A DNA stretch of 20,265 nt from Deltaproteobacteria bacterium (GTDB lineage Bacteria; Desulfobacterota; Deferrimicrobia; Deferrimicrobiales; Deferrimicrobiaceae). Where the stretch lies: assembly GCA_003105225.1 (NCBI GenBank), contig PQAK01000124.1:23457-43721 (forward strand), in the 5' to 3' direction. Below the pieces are notes generated by a model. That model searched no databases. It was not told the origin of the DNA and saw nothing but the letters and a program-made list of their open reading frames with translations. This document shows, piece after piece, positions 7,281 to 14,760 of this stretch. A program made the translations under genes and the position numbers. Position 1 is the first letter of the stretch; the number at the start of each line of letters is the position of its first letter.

Positions 7281-7682
7281 ATGAAGCGATGGATGCTGCT
7301 TTCGGCCCTGATGTTCGCGGCGGGGTGCGCGGGCGCGCCCGTGCGGGAAGGGGCGGTCACCGTTGCGCCGGGGGAACAGGTGGTCGACCTGCGGGCGGGC
7401 AGCTACTTCTTCGCCCCCGCGTCGCTGTCGATCCCCGCGGAGAAACCCGTGGTGCTGCGCATCCGCAACGAGGCCTCCGTCATCCCGCATTCCTTCGTGC
7501 TGGCGGGCCCCGGCGGCAACGTCCTCGTCCGGAAGCCCCTGCGGAAAGGCGGAGAGACGCTCATCCGCCTTTCCCCGCTACCCGCGGGAACCTATACCTT
7601 CTATTGCGACAAGTCGTTCCTGGGGTCGACCCATCGGTCCAAGGGGATGCAGGGCAAGCTGGAGGCCGCGCCGGCGAAGTGA
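7281..7682 (+). CDS. Cupredoxin-like lipoprotein
   Basis: A 133-residue lipoprotein: short basic N-terminus, hydrophobic stretch and a lipobox ending AAGC, with C16 as the lipidated cysteine. The mature domain (about 25-130) looks like a small cupredoxin: PHSFVL supplies H70, YTFYCDKSFLGSTH supplies C109 and H118, and KGM supplies M123, the His-Cys-His-Met ligand set of type 1 copper sites. Spacing between C109 and H118 is longer than in plastocyanin. It probably carries electrons or copper at a membrane surface. The ATG at 7281 has only a weak GGGGGAA ribosome site. It is upstream of the polyketide synthase gene but with about 117 bases between them, so co-transcription is uncertain. Confidence 0.75.
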   Translation: MKRWMLLSALMFAAGCAGAPVREGAVTVAPGEQVVDLRAGSYFFAPASLSIPAEKPVVLRIRNEASVIPHSFVLAGPGGNVLVRKPLRKGGETLIRLSPLPAGTYTFYCDKSFLGSTHRSKGMQGKLEAAPAK

Positions 7683-7799
7683 AGGCGGCGGGGCCCCTTT
7701 CTTCGCGTTCCCACGAATAAGTTTGGAGAGACCCCCATCTAAATGGTGAGGGCCGTTCCGTTCTCCACCGACGGTCGCCTCTCGAGAGGGGTCCGCACG

Positions 7800-8867
7800 A
7801 TGCCGGTAATCCTGTCCGCCGCCCACGCCTCTCCGCCCCATGCGATCCCCCAGGATTTCCTCAAAGTCGCCGTGGGTCGAATGTATTCGGGCAAGATCCC
7901 GGAACAGGACATCCATCGGATCCACGAGGTGTTCGATCACTCGCGGATCCGGGAACGCGCCTTCATGATGCCCCTGGACTGGTACCTTTCCCCCCGCACC
8001 CCGGAGGAACGGAACCGGGTGCACCGGGAAAAGGGGCTGGAGCTGCTGCTCCGGGCGTCCCGCGCATGCCTGGATGCGGCGGGGTGCGGGCCGGAACAGG
8101 TCGGCCACGTCATCTTCGTCACGACCACCGGGCTATCGACTCCCTCGCTGGAAAGCCACCTGATCAACGAGCTCGGGATGTCCCGGAACGCCACGCGATT
8201 GCCGATGTGGGGAATGGGGTGCTGCGCCGGAGCCGCGGGGATCGCCCGCGCAACCGATTACTGCCTCGCGCATCCCGAGGGCATCGTCCTGGTAACGGCG
8301 CTGGAAACGTGCAGCCTCAATTTCGTGCCGGAGGACCTCTCGAGGAAAAACCTGGTCGCCATGTCGCTGTTCGCGGACTGTTGCGCCGCGGCGATCGTGG
8401 CGGGGGATGCCGCGGCGAAGGGGAAGGCGGCGGGGCCCAGGATCGTGGCGGCGCGCTCCCACCTCTTCCCCGACAGCGCCGGGATCGCGGGTTGGGACGT
8501 GACCGGCAGGGGGTTCCGGCTGGTGCTCTCGCCCGAGGTTCCCGAGATCATCAAGCGGGAGCTGGGAGGGCTCCTGGACGCGCTCCTGCTGCCGCACGGG
8601 CTGCAGCGAAGCGACCTGGTCCACTACATCATCCATCCCGGCGGCGCGAAGGTCCTGGACGCCATGAAGGAAGCGCTCGGACTCTCCAACGGCGAACTGC
8701 GGGTCAGCGAGGAGGTGCTGCGCGATTTCGGCAACGTCTCCTCGGTCTCGGTGCTCCTGGTCCTGGAGCGATGGATGGCCGGCGAAGGGAGCAGGACGCC
8801 GGGGTATGGCGTCCTGGCGTCGTTCGGGCCCGGATTCTCCTCGGAACTGGTGCTGGTGCGGACATGA
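7800..8867 (+). CDS. Type III polyketide synthase (chalcone/stilbene synthase family)
   Basis: Homodimeric ketosynthase that extends an acyl-CoA starter with malonyl units to make alkylpyrones or alkylresorcinol-type products. From ATG 7800 it has 355 residues with the full catalytic triad: C141 in GMGCCAGAAG, H279 in IIHPGGAKV and N312 in FGNVSS, and the late GVLASFGPGFS motif. The ATG at 7800 is chosen because GAGGGG lies 8 bases upstream and homologues start near this point; an in-frame ATG at 7743, with a GGAGAG further off, would add 19 residues. The stop overlaps the next start as ATGA, so it is coupled to the methyltransferase gene. Starter and ring-closure type cannot be told from sequence. 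Confidence 0.9.
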   Translation: MPVILSAAHASPPHAIPQDFLKVAVGRMYSGKIPEQDIHRIHEVFDHSRIRERAFMMPLDWYLSPRTPEERNRVHREKGLELLLRASRACLDAAGCGPEQVGHVIFVTTTGLSTPSLESHLINELGMSRNATRLPMWGMGCCAGAAGIARATDYCLAHPEGIVLVTALETCSLNFVPEDLSRKNLVAMSLFADCCAAAIVAGDAAAKGKAAGPRIVAARSHLFPDSAGIAGWDVTGRGFRLVLSPEVPEIIKRELGGLLDALLLPHGLQRSDLVHYIIHPGGAKVLDAMKEALGLSNGELRVSEEVLRDFGNVSSVSVLLVLERWMAGEGSRTPGYGVLASFGPGFSSELVLVRT

Positions 8868-9403
8868 CGACGGTTTCCTTCTCGTGGATCTTCGTCGTCG
8901 TTCTGCTGCAGCGGCTCTTCGAGATGCAGGTCTCGCGGCGGAACCGGAACGCGCTTACGCCTCTCGGGGCGAAGGAGTTCCACCCGGAATCTTTCCGCAA
9001 CATCGCCGTCCTGCACGGGGCCTACCTGCTGTCGCTCTTCGTGGAGTCGTATCCCTGGAGACTCCCCCTCGACGCACGGACGATTCTCTGCCTGGTTGCC
9101 GTCGCGTGCCTGGGGGGGATGCGCCTCTGGTGCATGGCGTCCTTGACGCCCTACTGGAATGTCCGGATCATCGTGGTGCCGGGGGGGCAGGTGAAGCGCT
9201 CGGGGCCGTACCGGTTCCTGCGGCACCCGAATTACCTGGTCGTGGTGCTGGAGTTCCTGTTCCTTCCGCTCCTGATGCGCGCCCCCGTGACCCTCGTCGT
9301 ATTCTCCCTGGCCAACCTCGCGCTCCTGCGGCAGCGGATCCGGCTGGAAGAGAAGGCGCTGCGGGAACTGACGGACTACGAAAAGGTCTTCTCCGTGCGG
9401 TGA
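8864..9403 (+). CDS. Isoprenylcysteine carboxyl methyltransferase-like membrane protein
   Basis: A 179-residue integral membrane methyltransferase of the ICMT family. Hydrophobic helices lie at about 5-18, 48-62, 73-90, 125-150. The SAM-binding signature GPYRFLRHPNY (114-124) followed by E130, and the C-terminal RIRLEEKAL (158-166), are characteristic. It starts at the ATG overlapping the polyketide synthase stop. In Bacillus (bpsA-bpsB) and Streptomyces (srsA-srsB), this same gene pair makes and then O-methylates alkylpyrones or alkylresorcinols; by analogy this protein probably methylates the hydroxyl of the product of the upstream enzyme. That function is inference from context and not from the sequence alone. 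Confidence 0.85.
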   Translation: MTTVSFSWIFVVVLLQRLFEMQVSRRNRNALTPLGAKEFHPESFRNIAVLHGAYLLSLFVESYPWRLPLDARTILCLVAVACLGGMRLWCMASLTPYWNVRIIVVPGGQVKRSGPYRFLRHPNYLVVVLEFLFLPLLMRAPVTLVVFSLANLALLRQRIRLEEKALRELTDYEKVFSVR

Positions 9404-9408
9404 CCCCC

Positions 9409-9423
9409 GCCGGAACCGCCGGC
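9409..9423. terminator. Short stem-loop between convergent genes
   Basis: GCCGG/CCGGC, a perfect 5-base stem with a 5-base loop, fills most of the 21-base gap between the methyltransferase stop and the nitroreductase fusion stop. No T-run, so termination is uncertain. Confidence 0.3.
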
Positions 9424-9424
9424 C

Positions 9425-10411
9425 CTATCCGCCGATGTACTCCCGGATCGTTTCGAGGAACGACGCATCGACGGGGCGGGGACGCCCCGCGGCGTAATCG
9501 TACATGACCTGGACGGTCTCGGCCTCGGTGAAGACGCGCCCGTCGCGCGGGTCGGAGAGTTCGTACTGGAACCGGAAGGAGCTGCGCGCCACGTCGGTAA
9601 CGTGCATCCGGAGGCGCACCGGGTCCTGAAGCAGGATGGGAATCCGGTACCGGACGTTCGCCTCCGCGAGGATGAACGGGATCTCCTCGACCCGCTGCGC
9701 CCCGAACAGATCGAAGAAGAAACGGATCCTTCCGAACTCCAGGAGCGAAAGCGTCACGGCGTTGTTCACGTGGCCCATCGAATCGATGTCGCGGAACCGC
9801 AGCGGGATGTCGATTTCATACCTTTTCGGGGGGGCGGCAGGAAGCGTGGCGCGGTACGGCTCGCCGAAACCGCCGCGGTAAGCGACTTCGCCGATTTCTT
9901 TCCGGGTTCGGGGCTGTTCGTCCTTCCTCCGGGTCTCCTCGTCCAAGTCCCCGGTTTTCCCCGGGTAGCCGACGGCGATCACGGCGATCGGACGGAAGTC
10001 CTCCGGCAGGGAGAGCGCTTCCTTCAGCGGCGCTTCCTTCCATCCCGCCATCGGGTGGACGAGCAGCCCCTGGTCGACTCCCCGGTAGAGGAGGCTCATC
10101 GTCGCCAGCCCCGTATCGTGGAGGAAATATTCCCGGTTTTCCACGATCGACCCGTCGTCCCTGCGCGCCCCGCTCACGATCAGCACGGGAGCCTTCTTCG
10201 CCCATGCGTTCCCGCGGGTCAGGGACTCCTCCAGCGCGGGCCGCCGGGGATCGTCCCTGGCGACGACCGTGAACCGCCACGGCTGCCGATTCCCGGAGGA
10301 CGGAGACCACCGCGCCGCCTCGATCATCCGCTCGATCTTCTCCGGCTCCACCGGCCGGTCCGCGAACGCCCGCAGGCTCCGCCTCTCGGCAAGGACCCTT
10401 CGGAATTCCAC
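9425..10411 (-). CDS. Nitroreductase fused to a hotdog-fold acyl-CoA thioesterase
   Basis: A 328-residue two-domain protein. Residues 1-188 are an FMN-dependent nitroreductase: RRSLRAFADRPV (10-21), SPSSGNRQPWRF (36-47), HDTGLATMSLL and the C-terminal IAVIAVGYPG typical of the family. After a short Pro-Ala linker, residues 198-328 form a 4-hydroxybenzoyl-CoA thioesterase-like hotdog domain with RFRDIDSMGHVNNAV (205-219); D210 is the expected catalytic aspartate. The start is the GTG at 10411; it lacks a strong ribosome site but lies 5 bases after the penicillin-binding protein stop, implying coupling. Each domain is easily recognised; I do not know this fusion as a standard architecture. Substrate is unknown. 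A frameshift joining two genes is not needed, since one frame runs through both. Confidence 0.85.
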   Translation of the reverse strand: MEFRRVLAERRSLRAFADRPVEPEKIERMIEAARWSPSSGNRQPWRFTVVARDDPRRPALEESLTRGNAWAKKAPVLIVSGARRDDGSIVENREYFLHDTGLATMSLLYRGVDQGLLVHPMAGWKEAPLKEALSLPEDFRPIAVIAVGYPGKTGDLDEETRRKDEQPRTRKEIGEVAYRGGFGEPYRATLPAAPPKRYEIDIPLRFRDIDSMGHVNNAVTLSLLEFGRIRFFFDLFGAQRVEEIPFILAEANVRYRIPILLQDPVRLRMHVTDVARSSFRFQYELSDPRDGRVFTEAETVQVMYDYAAGRPRPVDASFLETIREYIGG

Positions 10412-10416
10412 CCGGG

Positions 10417-11838
10417 TTAACCCACGCGGCCTTTTCCGGCCGGGGCCGCGACCCCCGGCGTGCGGCTTGCCGGCTTCTTTTTCCCGTGCTTCCGGATGGC
10501 GCGCGCCTTCCTGCGTTCCGATGTCTTCACCGCCTTCTTCCAACGGGCCTTCCCCCTGGCCTTCGAGTAGACGGGGGGAGAGGAGGAGGGGTAGCCGAAG
10601 TACGTGTTGAACGCCTCCTTGCCCACGTAGCTCCCCTTGATCTTCCAGCGGCTGTCGTTCACCACCAGCGCGGCGACTGCGAGCTTCGGGTCGCCCACCG
10701 GCGCAACCCCGGCGAACCACTCGAAATGCATCCGGGGGCTCCACCCCGAAAGGGAGCCCGTCTTCCCCGCCACTTCCATGTCCTGGAGGAGAGGGGTCGA
10801 CTCGGGGGAGCCGAACGTGCGGCGCGAGGTGCCCATCTCGATCGTCTTCACCATCATCTGCAGCAGGGTGTCGGCCGTTTCGGGCTTCACCGTGTCCCGC
10901 CACTTCGACGGTTGCGCCTCGAACAGCAAGGCGCCGTCCTTGTCCTCCACCCGCTCGATCAGAACCGGCTGCGGCATCGCCCCGGAAGAAGCGATGGCGG
11001 ACATGATCATCGCCATGTGGAGCGGCGATACGTACACCTCGCCGAATCCCGCCCCCGTCCGGGCCAGGTTGTATTCATCCCGCGGGACCTCCCCCTGGCT
11101 CGTCTCCACCGGGAGCTCGAAGGGTATCGGCTGCCCGAACCCGAACTTGGCCATGTAGCGGGCAAGCGCCTCGGAGCCCACGTAGTTGACGGCCACCTTG
11201 CCGAAGACCGCGTTGGCGGACTTTGCGATCGCCTCCTCGAGCGACATGGACGGGACGCCGCGCCCGTCCTGCGCGTGGATCCCCCTGCGCGAGATGCCGT
11301 AGATCCCCCCGCGGTAGCTGATCTCGTCCCCGGGGGAGATATTCCCGCCCTCCAGCGCGGCCGAGGCCGTCACGACCTTGATCAGGGAAGCCGCCGGATA
11401 CACAGCCTTGAGGGGGAGGCTGGGATCCGATCCCCCTCCCTTCCGGTAGCCCACCAGCGCGACGACGCGCCCGGTATCGGGCTCCATCGCCGCGAAAACC
11501 CCGTAGGGAGGATCGAACCGGCGGAACAGCGCGAAGATCTGATTCTGGAGATCCTCGTCGAGGGCAAGCGTGATCCGCGAGCCGTCCTTTGCGATCCCCA
11601 CCGGGCTGCCCTGGGACACGAGCGCCAGCAGATCCTGGGCGGCGAAGCCGTGCTCGACCGCGGCTTGGGCGTTCGGTGCCGGCAGCGCCCGTGTGGGGTG
11701 TTGCAGCTGGTGGCGGTTCGCGGCGGTAACCCCTTGGGATACCAGCCAGCCGGCGCCTGCAAGCGCCGCAATCGCCAGGATCCGGCTCCTGAACCTCCCG
11801 GGGTTCCGGGGCTGCTTCACGATTTCCTTGCCAGGCAT
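10417..11838 (-). CDS. Class B penicillin-binding protein transpeptidase
   Basis: Periplasmic D,D-transpeptidase that cross-links peptidoglycan, 473 residues from ATG 11838. It has an N-terminal membrane anchor (about 18-36), a short non-catalytic segment, then the transpeptidase domain with the three active-site motifs: SLIK (S151-K154), SAN (207-209) and KTG (359-361). The segment before the catalytic domain is much shorter than in FtsI or PBP2, so it is a reduced member. Residues 425-473 form a strongly basic Lys/Arg/Pro/Ala tail. The ATG 11838 has CGGAGG 8 bases upstream and overlaps the end of the methyltransferase gene by 22 bases; a GTG at 11931 in frame lacks support. The cellular role, elongation or spore- or division-specific, is not clear. 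Confidence 0.85.
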   Translation of the reverse strand: MPGKEIVKQPRNPGRFRSRILAIAALAGAGWLVSQGVTAANRHQLQHPTRALPAPNAQAAVEHGFAAQDLLALVSQGSPVGIAKDGSRITLALDEDLQNQIFALFRRFDPPYGVFAAMEPDTGRVVALVGYRKGGGSDPSLPLKAVYPAASLIKVVTASAALEGGNISPGDEISYRGGIYGISRRGIHAQDGRGVPSMSLEEAIAKSANAVFGKVAVNYVGSEALARYMAKFGFGQPIPFELPVETSQGEVPRDEYNLARTGAGFGEVYVSPLHMAMIMSAIASSGAMPQPVLIERVEDKDGALLFEAQPSKWRDTVKPETADTLLQMMVKTIEMGTSRRTFGSPESTPLLQDMEVAGKTGSLSGWSPRMHFEWFAGVAPVGDPKLAVAALVVNDSRWKIKGSYVGKEAFNTYFGYPSSSPPVYSKARGKARWKKAVKTSERRKARAIRKHGKKKPASRTPGVAAPAGKGRVG

Positions 11839-12551
11839 ACAAGAGCCTCCGAGTCGGGGGTAAATTCGGACCGCCCGAAATCGCCGTGATAGCGGATGGG
11901 GGAGAACCCGGCCGCAGACAGCATTTCCCACAGCTCATCGGGATAGATGGGATAGAGGGGGATGTCGTTCCTGAAAAACCGGGGGCCGTCTCCCCCGGCG
12001 ATGCGAAGCGACGTCCGGAACCGGATTTCCCGCTGTCCTTCCCATTCGTATCTGCGCCGGAACTCGACCGTTCCCTCCTCCGCGCGCATCAGGGGGAGAT
12101 CCGTGATCCCATCCCGGAAGAGCCTTTCGTAGTTGAGGATCTGGAGGAGCAGCCGTCCGCCGGGAGCGAGGACCGAAGCGGCATCCGACAGGAAGCGGGC
12201 GGCTTCCTCCTGGGGGACGTGGACCAGCGAATTCCCCAGGCACAGGAGCAGATCGACCGCCGGCGAGACCAGACGGACCGTGTCGGCGAACCCGCCGACT
12301 TCCACGCGGGCATCGGGAAACGGGGCAAGCTTTTGACGCGCAAGCGCCACCAGCGCCGGATCGGGATCGAACCCCGTGCAGGAGACGCCGGCCGTGGCGA
12401 AATGAAGCAACTGGGCGCCGGAGCCGCAGCCGGCATCCGCCACCCGGCGGATATCCCCCAATCCGCGAATCCAATCGAACATCTCCCGCTGCGCATCGGA
12501 CACCGGGAACAGCGCGTCGTAGGCTTCGCTAAGATCCGCGTAGAACGGCAA
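11817..12551 (-). CDS. Class I SAM-dependent methyltransferase
   Basis: A 244-residue cytoplasmic methyltransferase with Rossmann fold. Motif I is VADAGCGSGAQLL (about 37-49), an acidic residue ends strand two (FDPDP, about 60-64), motif post-I with the D/G stretch is at about 85-108, and a later LAPGGRLLLQI (about 128-138) is the common motif III. The substrate is not evident; members act on small molecules, lipids or tRNA. The start is TTG at 12551, preceded by AAAGGAGAAGG. A TAGAAT at 12572-12577 on the minus strand is a possible -10 without a good -35. It heads an operon with the penicillin-binding protein (22-base overlap) and the nitroreductase-thioesterase gene. Confidence 0.8.
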   Translation of the reverse strand: MPFYADLSEAYDALFPVSDAQREMFDWIRGLGDIRRVADAGCGSGAQLLHFATAGVSCTGFDPDPALVALARQKLAPFPDARVEVGGFADTVRLVSPAVDLLLCLGNSLVHVPQEEAARFLSDAASVLAPGGRLLLQILNYERLFRDGITDLPLMRAEEGTVEFRRRYEWEGQREIRFRTSLRIAGGDGPRFFRNDIPLYPIYPDELWEMLSAAGFSPIRYHGDFGRSEFTPDSEALVCLARKS

Positions 12552-12688
12552 TCCTTCTCCTTTCGCGTCCTATTCTAACAGCCCGGGGCGCGCATTGCCC
12601 GAAAGAAATGATTGACGGGCGGGTTTCCGGATGGAAATGTAGGGTGAAACCGGATCGCTCCGGTGGAAAGAACCGCGAGGAGGGGATG

Positions 12689-13606
12689 ATGAAACGGGGA
12701 TCGATCGCACTGGTGCTGACCGTCGTTTTCGCCGGGCTCTGCTGCGGTCCGGCCCACGCCTTCCAGCAGCCGCTTCTCAATTTCGGGTTGACCGACGTTC
12801 TGGACGGCGCGGTGCCGGGGCCGGGAACCTATTTCTTCGAGTACATCCAGATCTACCAGTCGGATGAATTCAAGGACCGGGACGGGAACGATATCCCCGG
12901 CAATCCCCGCGCGGCGTTCGTCCTTTCCATGAACCAGCTGGCGCACGTGTCGAAGACGATGTTCCTCGGCGGCAATCTCGGGATCGACTTCCTGCAGCCC
13001 ATCGGCCAGCTGAACGGGTCGGGCACCCTGGGGCCGGGGGGACCCCCGGTGACCGCCAATCCGGGGCCGCTGGGGGACCTGATCGTGGGACCGTTCGTCC
13101 AGTGGTTCCCCCACAAGCTCCTGGACCGCCCGTTCCTGCACCGGCTCGAGCTGGACGTGATCCTTCCCACGGGGCAGTTCGACAAGAAGTACGTCCTCAA
13201 CCCGGGAGCGAATATCTACACGATCGAGCCATACTACTCCTTCACCTGGTTCCTGACGCCCCGGTTTTCGACCTCGTGGCGCCTGCACTACACCTACAAC
13301 ACGAAAAACGACGATACCAAGATCCAGCCCGGCCAGCTGTTCCACGCGAACTATTCCTTCGAGTACGAGGTGGTGAAAGACCTGCGGCTCGCGGCGACCG
13401 GCTATTACATCCACCAGCTCACGGAAGACGAGTTCGACGGCGTCAAGGGGAGCGGCACGAAGGAGAAAGCCTTCGCGATCGGGCCGGCGGTCCACTGGAT
13501 CACGAAAAACGGCTTTGTCTTCGACCTCAAGACCCAGTTCGAATCCTCGGTGGAGAACCGCCCGCAGGGAAACCGCACGACGTTCCGCATGGTGTATAAG
13601 TTCTAG
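12689..13606 (+). CDS. Outer-membrane protein of the phenol-degradation MetA/transporter family
   Basis: A 305-residue exported protein with a signal peptide (cleavage likely after AHA, about residue 24). The mature part is rich in strand-like aromatic stretches and resembles the putative MetA-pathway of phenol degradation family: a conserved LELDVILPTGQFDK segment, IYTIEPYYSFTWFLTPRFSTS, HANYSFEYEVVKDLRLAATGYYIHQLTEDE, and a terminal RMVYKF. These are predicted barrels linked to uptake of aromatic or other organic compounds. The family name rests on early work and the substrate is not proven. The start ATG 12689 sits 5 bases after GAGGAGG; an ATG 3 bases earlier is also possible. A possible -35 TTGACG lies at 12612-12617 without a convincing -10. 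Confidence 0.75.
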   Translation: MKRGSIALVLTVVFAGLCCGPAHAFQQPLLNFGLTDVLDGAVPGPGTYFFEYIQIYQSDEFKDRDGNDIPGNPRAAFVLSMNQLAHVSKTMFLGGNLGIDFLQPIGQLNGSGTLGPGGPPVTANPGPLGDLIVGPFVQWFPHKLLDRPFLHRLELDVILPTGQFDKKYVLNPGANIYTIEPYYSFTWFLTPRFSTSWRLHYTYNTKNDDTKIQPGQLFHANYSFEYEVVKDLRLAATGYYIHQLTEDEFDGVKGSGTKEKAFAIGPAVHWITKNGFVFDLKTQFESSVENRPQGNRTTFRMVYKF

Positions 13607-13632
13607 GCGGCCGGGAGGGGACACGGCAGGCG

Positions 13633-13656
13633 AGGGGGGCCGCACGGGTCCCCCCT
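13633..13656. terminator. Stem-loop between convergent genes
   Basis: AGGGGGG (13633-13639) pairs with CCCCCCT (13650-13656) over a 10-base loop in the 54-base gap between the barrel gene and the small secreted protein gene. TTCG follows but no long T-run. Confidence 0.45.
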
Positions 13657-13660
13657 TCGA

Positions 13661-13984
13661 TCAAATCGGGATCAACCGCTTGTCGCCCGGGAACGGGTCC
13701 CGGTCCACCGGCGGATGCCCCGGCGGAAGCTCCATCCCCGGCTCCCCGTGGAACGGCGCCCTTTCCGCGGGATCCTCCTGATTCCCCACGCCGGGCGCAT
13801 CCGGGCACTGCCCTACCTGCGCCAGGATATTCCCCCCCAGCGTGAACACGCACACGGGAGTCCCGTGGATGAAGATCTGGGCGAAAGGGGCATCGCTCAC
13901 GGCGGCGACGCGGTTGGCGTGCCACCATGCGAACGTCCCCGCGGTGCATGCCGCCGCCAGCGCAAGAAAGATCATCTTTTTCAA
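13661..13984 (-). CDS. Small secreted protein of unknown function
   Basis: A 107-residue protein with an N-terminal Met-Lys-Lys and hydrophobic stretch to about residue 20, likely a signal peptide or anchor. The next part (about 28-62) has strand-like sequence with two cysteines (C45 and C60) that could form a disulfide; the last 40 residues are rich in proline, glycine and acidic residues (PFHGEPGMELPPGHPP). I recognise no family. The start is TTG at 13984, with GGAGGAGG 6 bases upstream; the ATG nine bases further in is too far from that site. It lies about 80 bases downstream of the CARDB-like gene on the same strand, so the two may be made together, and its end converges on the barrel gene. 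Confidence 0.6.
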   Translation of the reverse strand: MKKMIFLALAAACTAGTFAWWHANRVAAVSDAPFAQIFIHGTPVCVFTLGGNILAQVGQCPDAPGVGNQEDPAERAPFHGEPGMELPPGHPPVDRDPFPGDKRLIPI

Positions 13985-14028
13985 AGGCGCCTCCTCCCCC
14001 CCGTTCCGACAAGTAAGATGACGTTCCC

Positions 14029-14063
14029 CGGCGGTTGATTCCTCCCGGAGGAAGAACCCGCCG
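14029..14063 (-). terminator. Nested hairpin just after the CARDB-like gene
   Basis: On the minus strand CGGCGG(G)TT pairs with AACCGCCG, with one bulged base, around an inner TTCCTCC/GGAGGAA palindrome. It lies directly behind the stop of the CARDB-like gene and 45 bases before the next start. No T-run follows; it may be an attenuator or an mRNA-protecting hairpin between two cistrons. Confidence 0.4.
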
Positions 14064-14064
14064 A

Positions 14065-14643
14065 TCAGTAGCCCGTCATGCCGCCCGCCGGAGGATTTCC
14101 CCCTTCCGACGAGCCGGCCGCAGGCTTGTACCTCGGATCGCGCTCGATTGCGTTGCCCCCGCCGGCCTCTCCGCCCGAAAACGCCGCCCCCGGAGCGACA
14201 AGTTCAACGGGCCGTTTCACGTCGAGGTAGTTGTCGAACTGCGAGGTGTCGTACCAGAGGAACACCTCCCCCCGGATCTTATATTGCCCGGGTGCCATCC
14301 CCTTCGTGTCCCAGTAAAGCGTTTCATGGTAAAGGGTCCCCCCGGAGATGTCGTAATGGAACAGTTTCTGAGCCACGGACTTGCCGTTGGCGTAGACCCT
14401 CTCCGTCGTCGTTCCGGCTCCCTCGCCGCCCTGGTTCTCCACGATCATCTCGACCTTGATGATGTCCCCCACGTGGGCCCGGACCGGCGCCACCCTGACT
14501 TCGCGCACGATGAAGTTCAGCCCCGTGCCGGCCCCTCCGGGGCTGTTGGCGTCGGCGAACCGCCCCCCTCCCGCAGCCTGCCCTCCCCAGGAAAGGAGCA
14601 GAAACGCCGTTGAAACAGCGAATATCGGCATTCGTCGCAACAT
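14065..14643 (-). CDS. Secreted CARDB-like (Ig-fold) protein
   Basis: A 192-residue exported protein with a signal peptide (MLRR start, hydrophobic to about 19, cleavage near QAA). Residues about 43-148 look like one immunoglobulin-like domain of the CARDB kind (cell-adhesion-related domain in bacteria): VREVRVAPVRAHVGDIIKVEMIVENQG is the typical opening strand pair, followed by HYDISGGTLYHETLYW and MAPGQYKIRGEVFLWYD. The last 40 residues are glycine-rich and low complexity, ending TGY. It has no anchor or catalytic motif and its partner is unknown. The ATG 14643 has GGGAGGAA just upstream. It is transcribed away from the zur operon and followed by a small secreted protein gene. Confidence 0.65.
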   Translation of the reverse strand: MLRRMPIFAVSTAFLLLSWGGQAAGGGRFADANSPGGAGTGLNFIVREVRVAPVRAHVGDIIKVEMIVENQGGEGAGTTTERVYANGKSVAQKLFHYDISGGTLYHETLYWDTKGMAPGQYKIRGEVFLWYDTSQFDNYLDVKRPVELVAPGAAFSGGEAGGGNAIERDPRYKPAAGSSEGGNPPAGGMTGY

Positions 14644-14724
14644 GATTCCTCCCTCTCCTGCTTCCGTTCCGAACCTATACCATTAGATGGCGGCCCGACG
14701 GGGAGAATTCACTCCCGGGCGAAG

Positions 14725-14760
14725 TTGCAATTGTTTTGCAAATGCAATATATTTGCAATC
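14725..14760 (+). promoter_or_regulatory. zur promoter with overlapping inverted repeat, leaderless
   Basis: TTGCAA at 14725-14730, a 17-base spacer and TATATT at 14748-14753 form a sigma70-like promoter. A perfect 8-base inverted repeat, TTGCAAAT (14736-14743) and ATTTGCAA (14751-14758) with a 7-base centre, covers the spacer and the -10. The ATG follows the -10 by 7 bases with no ribosome site, so the transcript probably begins at or next to the start codon. The dyad is a good candidate Zur box and implies self-repression when zinc is plentiful. Confidence 0.6.

Noticed and set aside
7690..7700. GGGGCCCC as a terminator after the cupredoxin gene
   Set aside because: It is a perfect palindrome without a loop and cannot fold into a useful hairpin, despite the following CTTTCTT.
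10486..11889. 467-codon + strand frame over the penicillin-binding protein
   Set aside because: Shadow frame: no motif, Arg/His/Pro-rich. The minus strand has SLIK, SAN and KTG in the right order.
11839..11931. Upstream GTG start (11931) for the penicillin-binding protein
   Set aside because: It would overlap the methyltransferase gene by over 100 bases and has no ribosome site; ATG 11838 has CGGAGG and begins just before the membrane anchor.
12612..12640. Sigma70 promoter before the MetA-type barrel gene
   Set aside because: TTGACG is good, but the bases at the right distance (AAATGT or ATGTAG) are poor -10 boxes.
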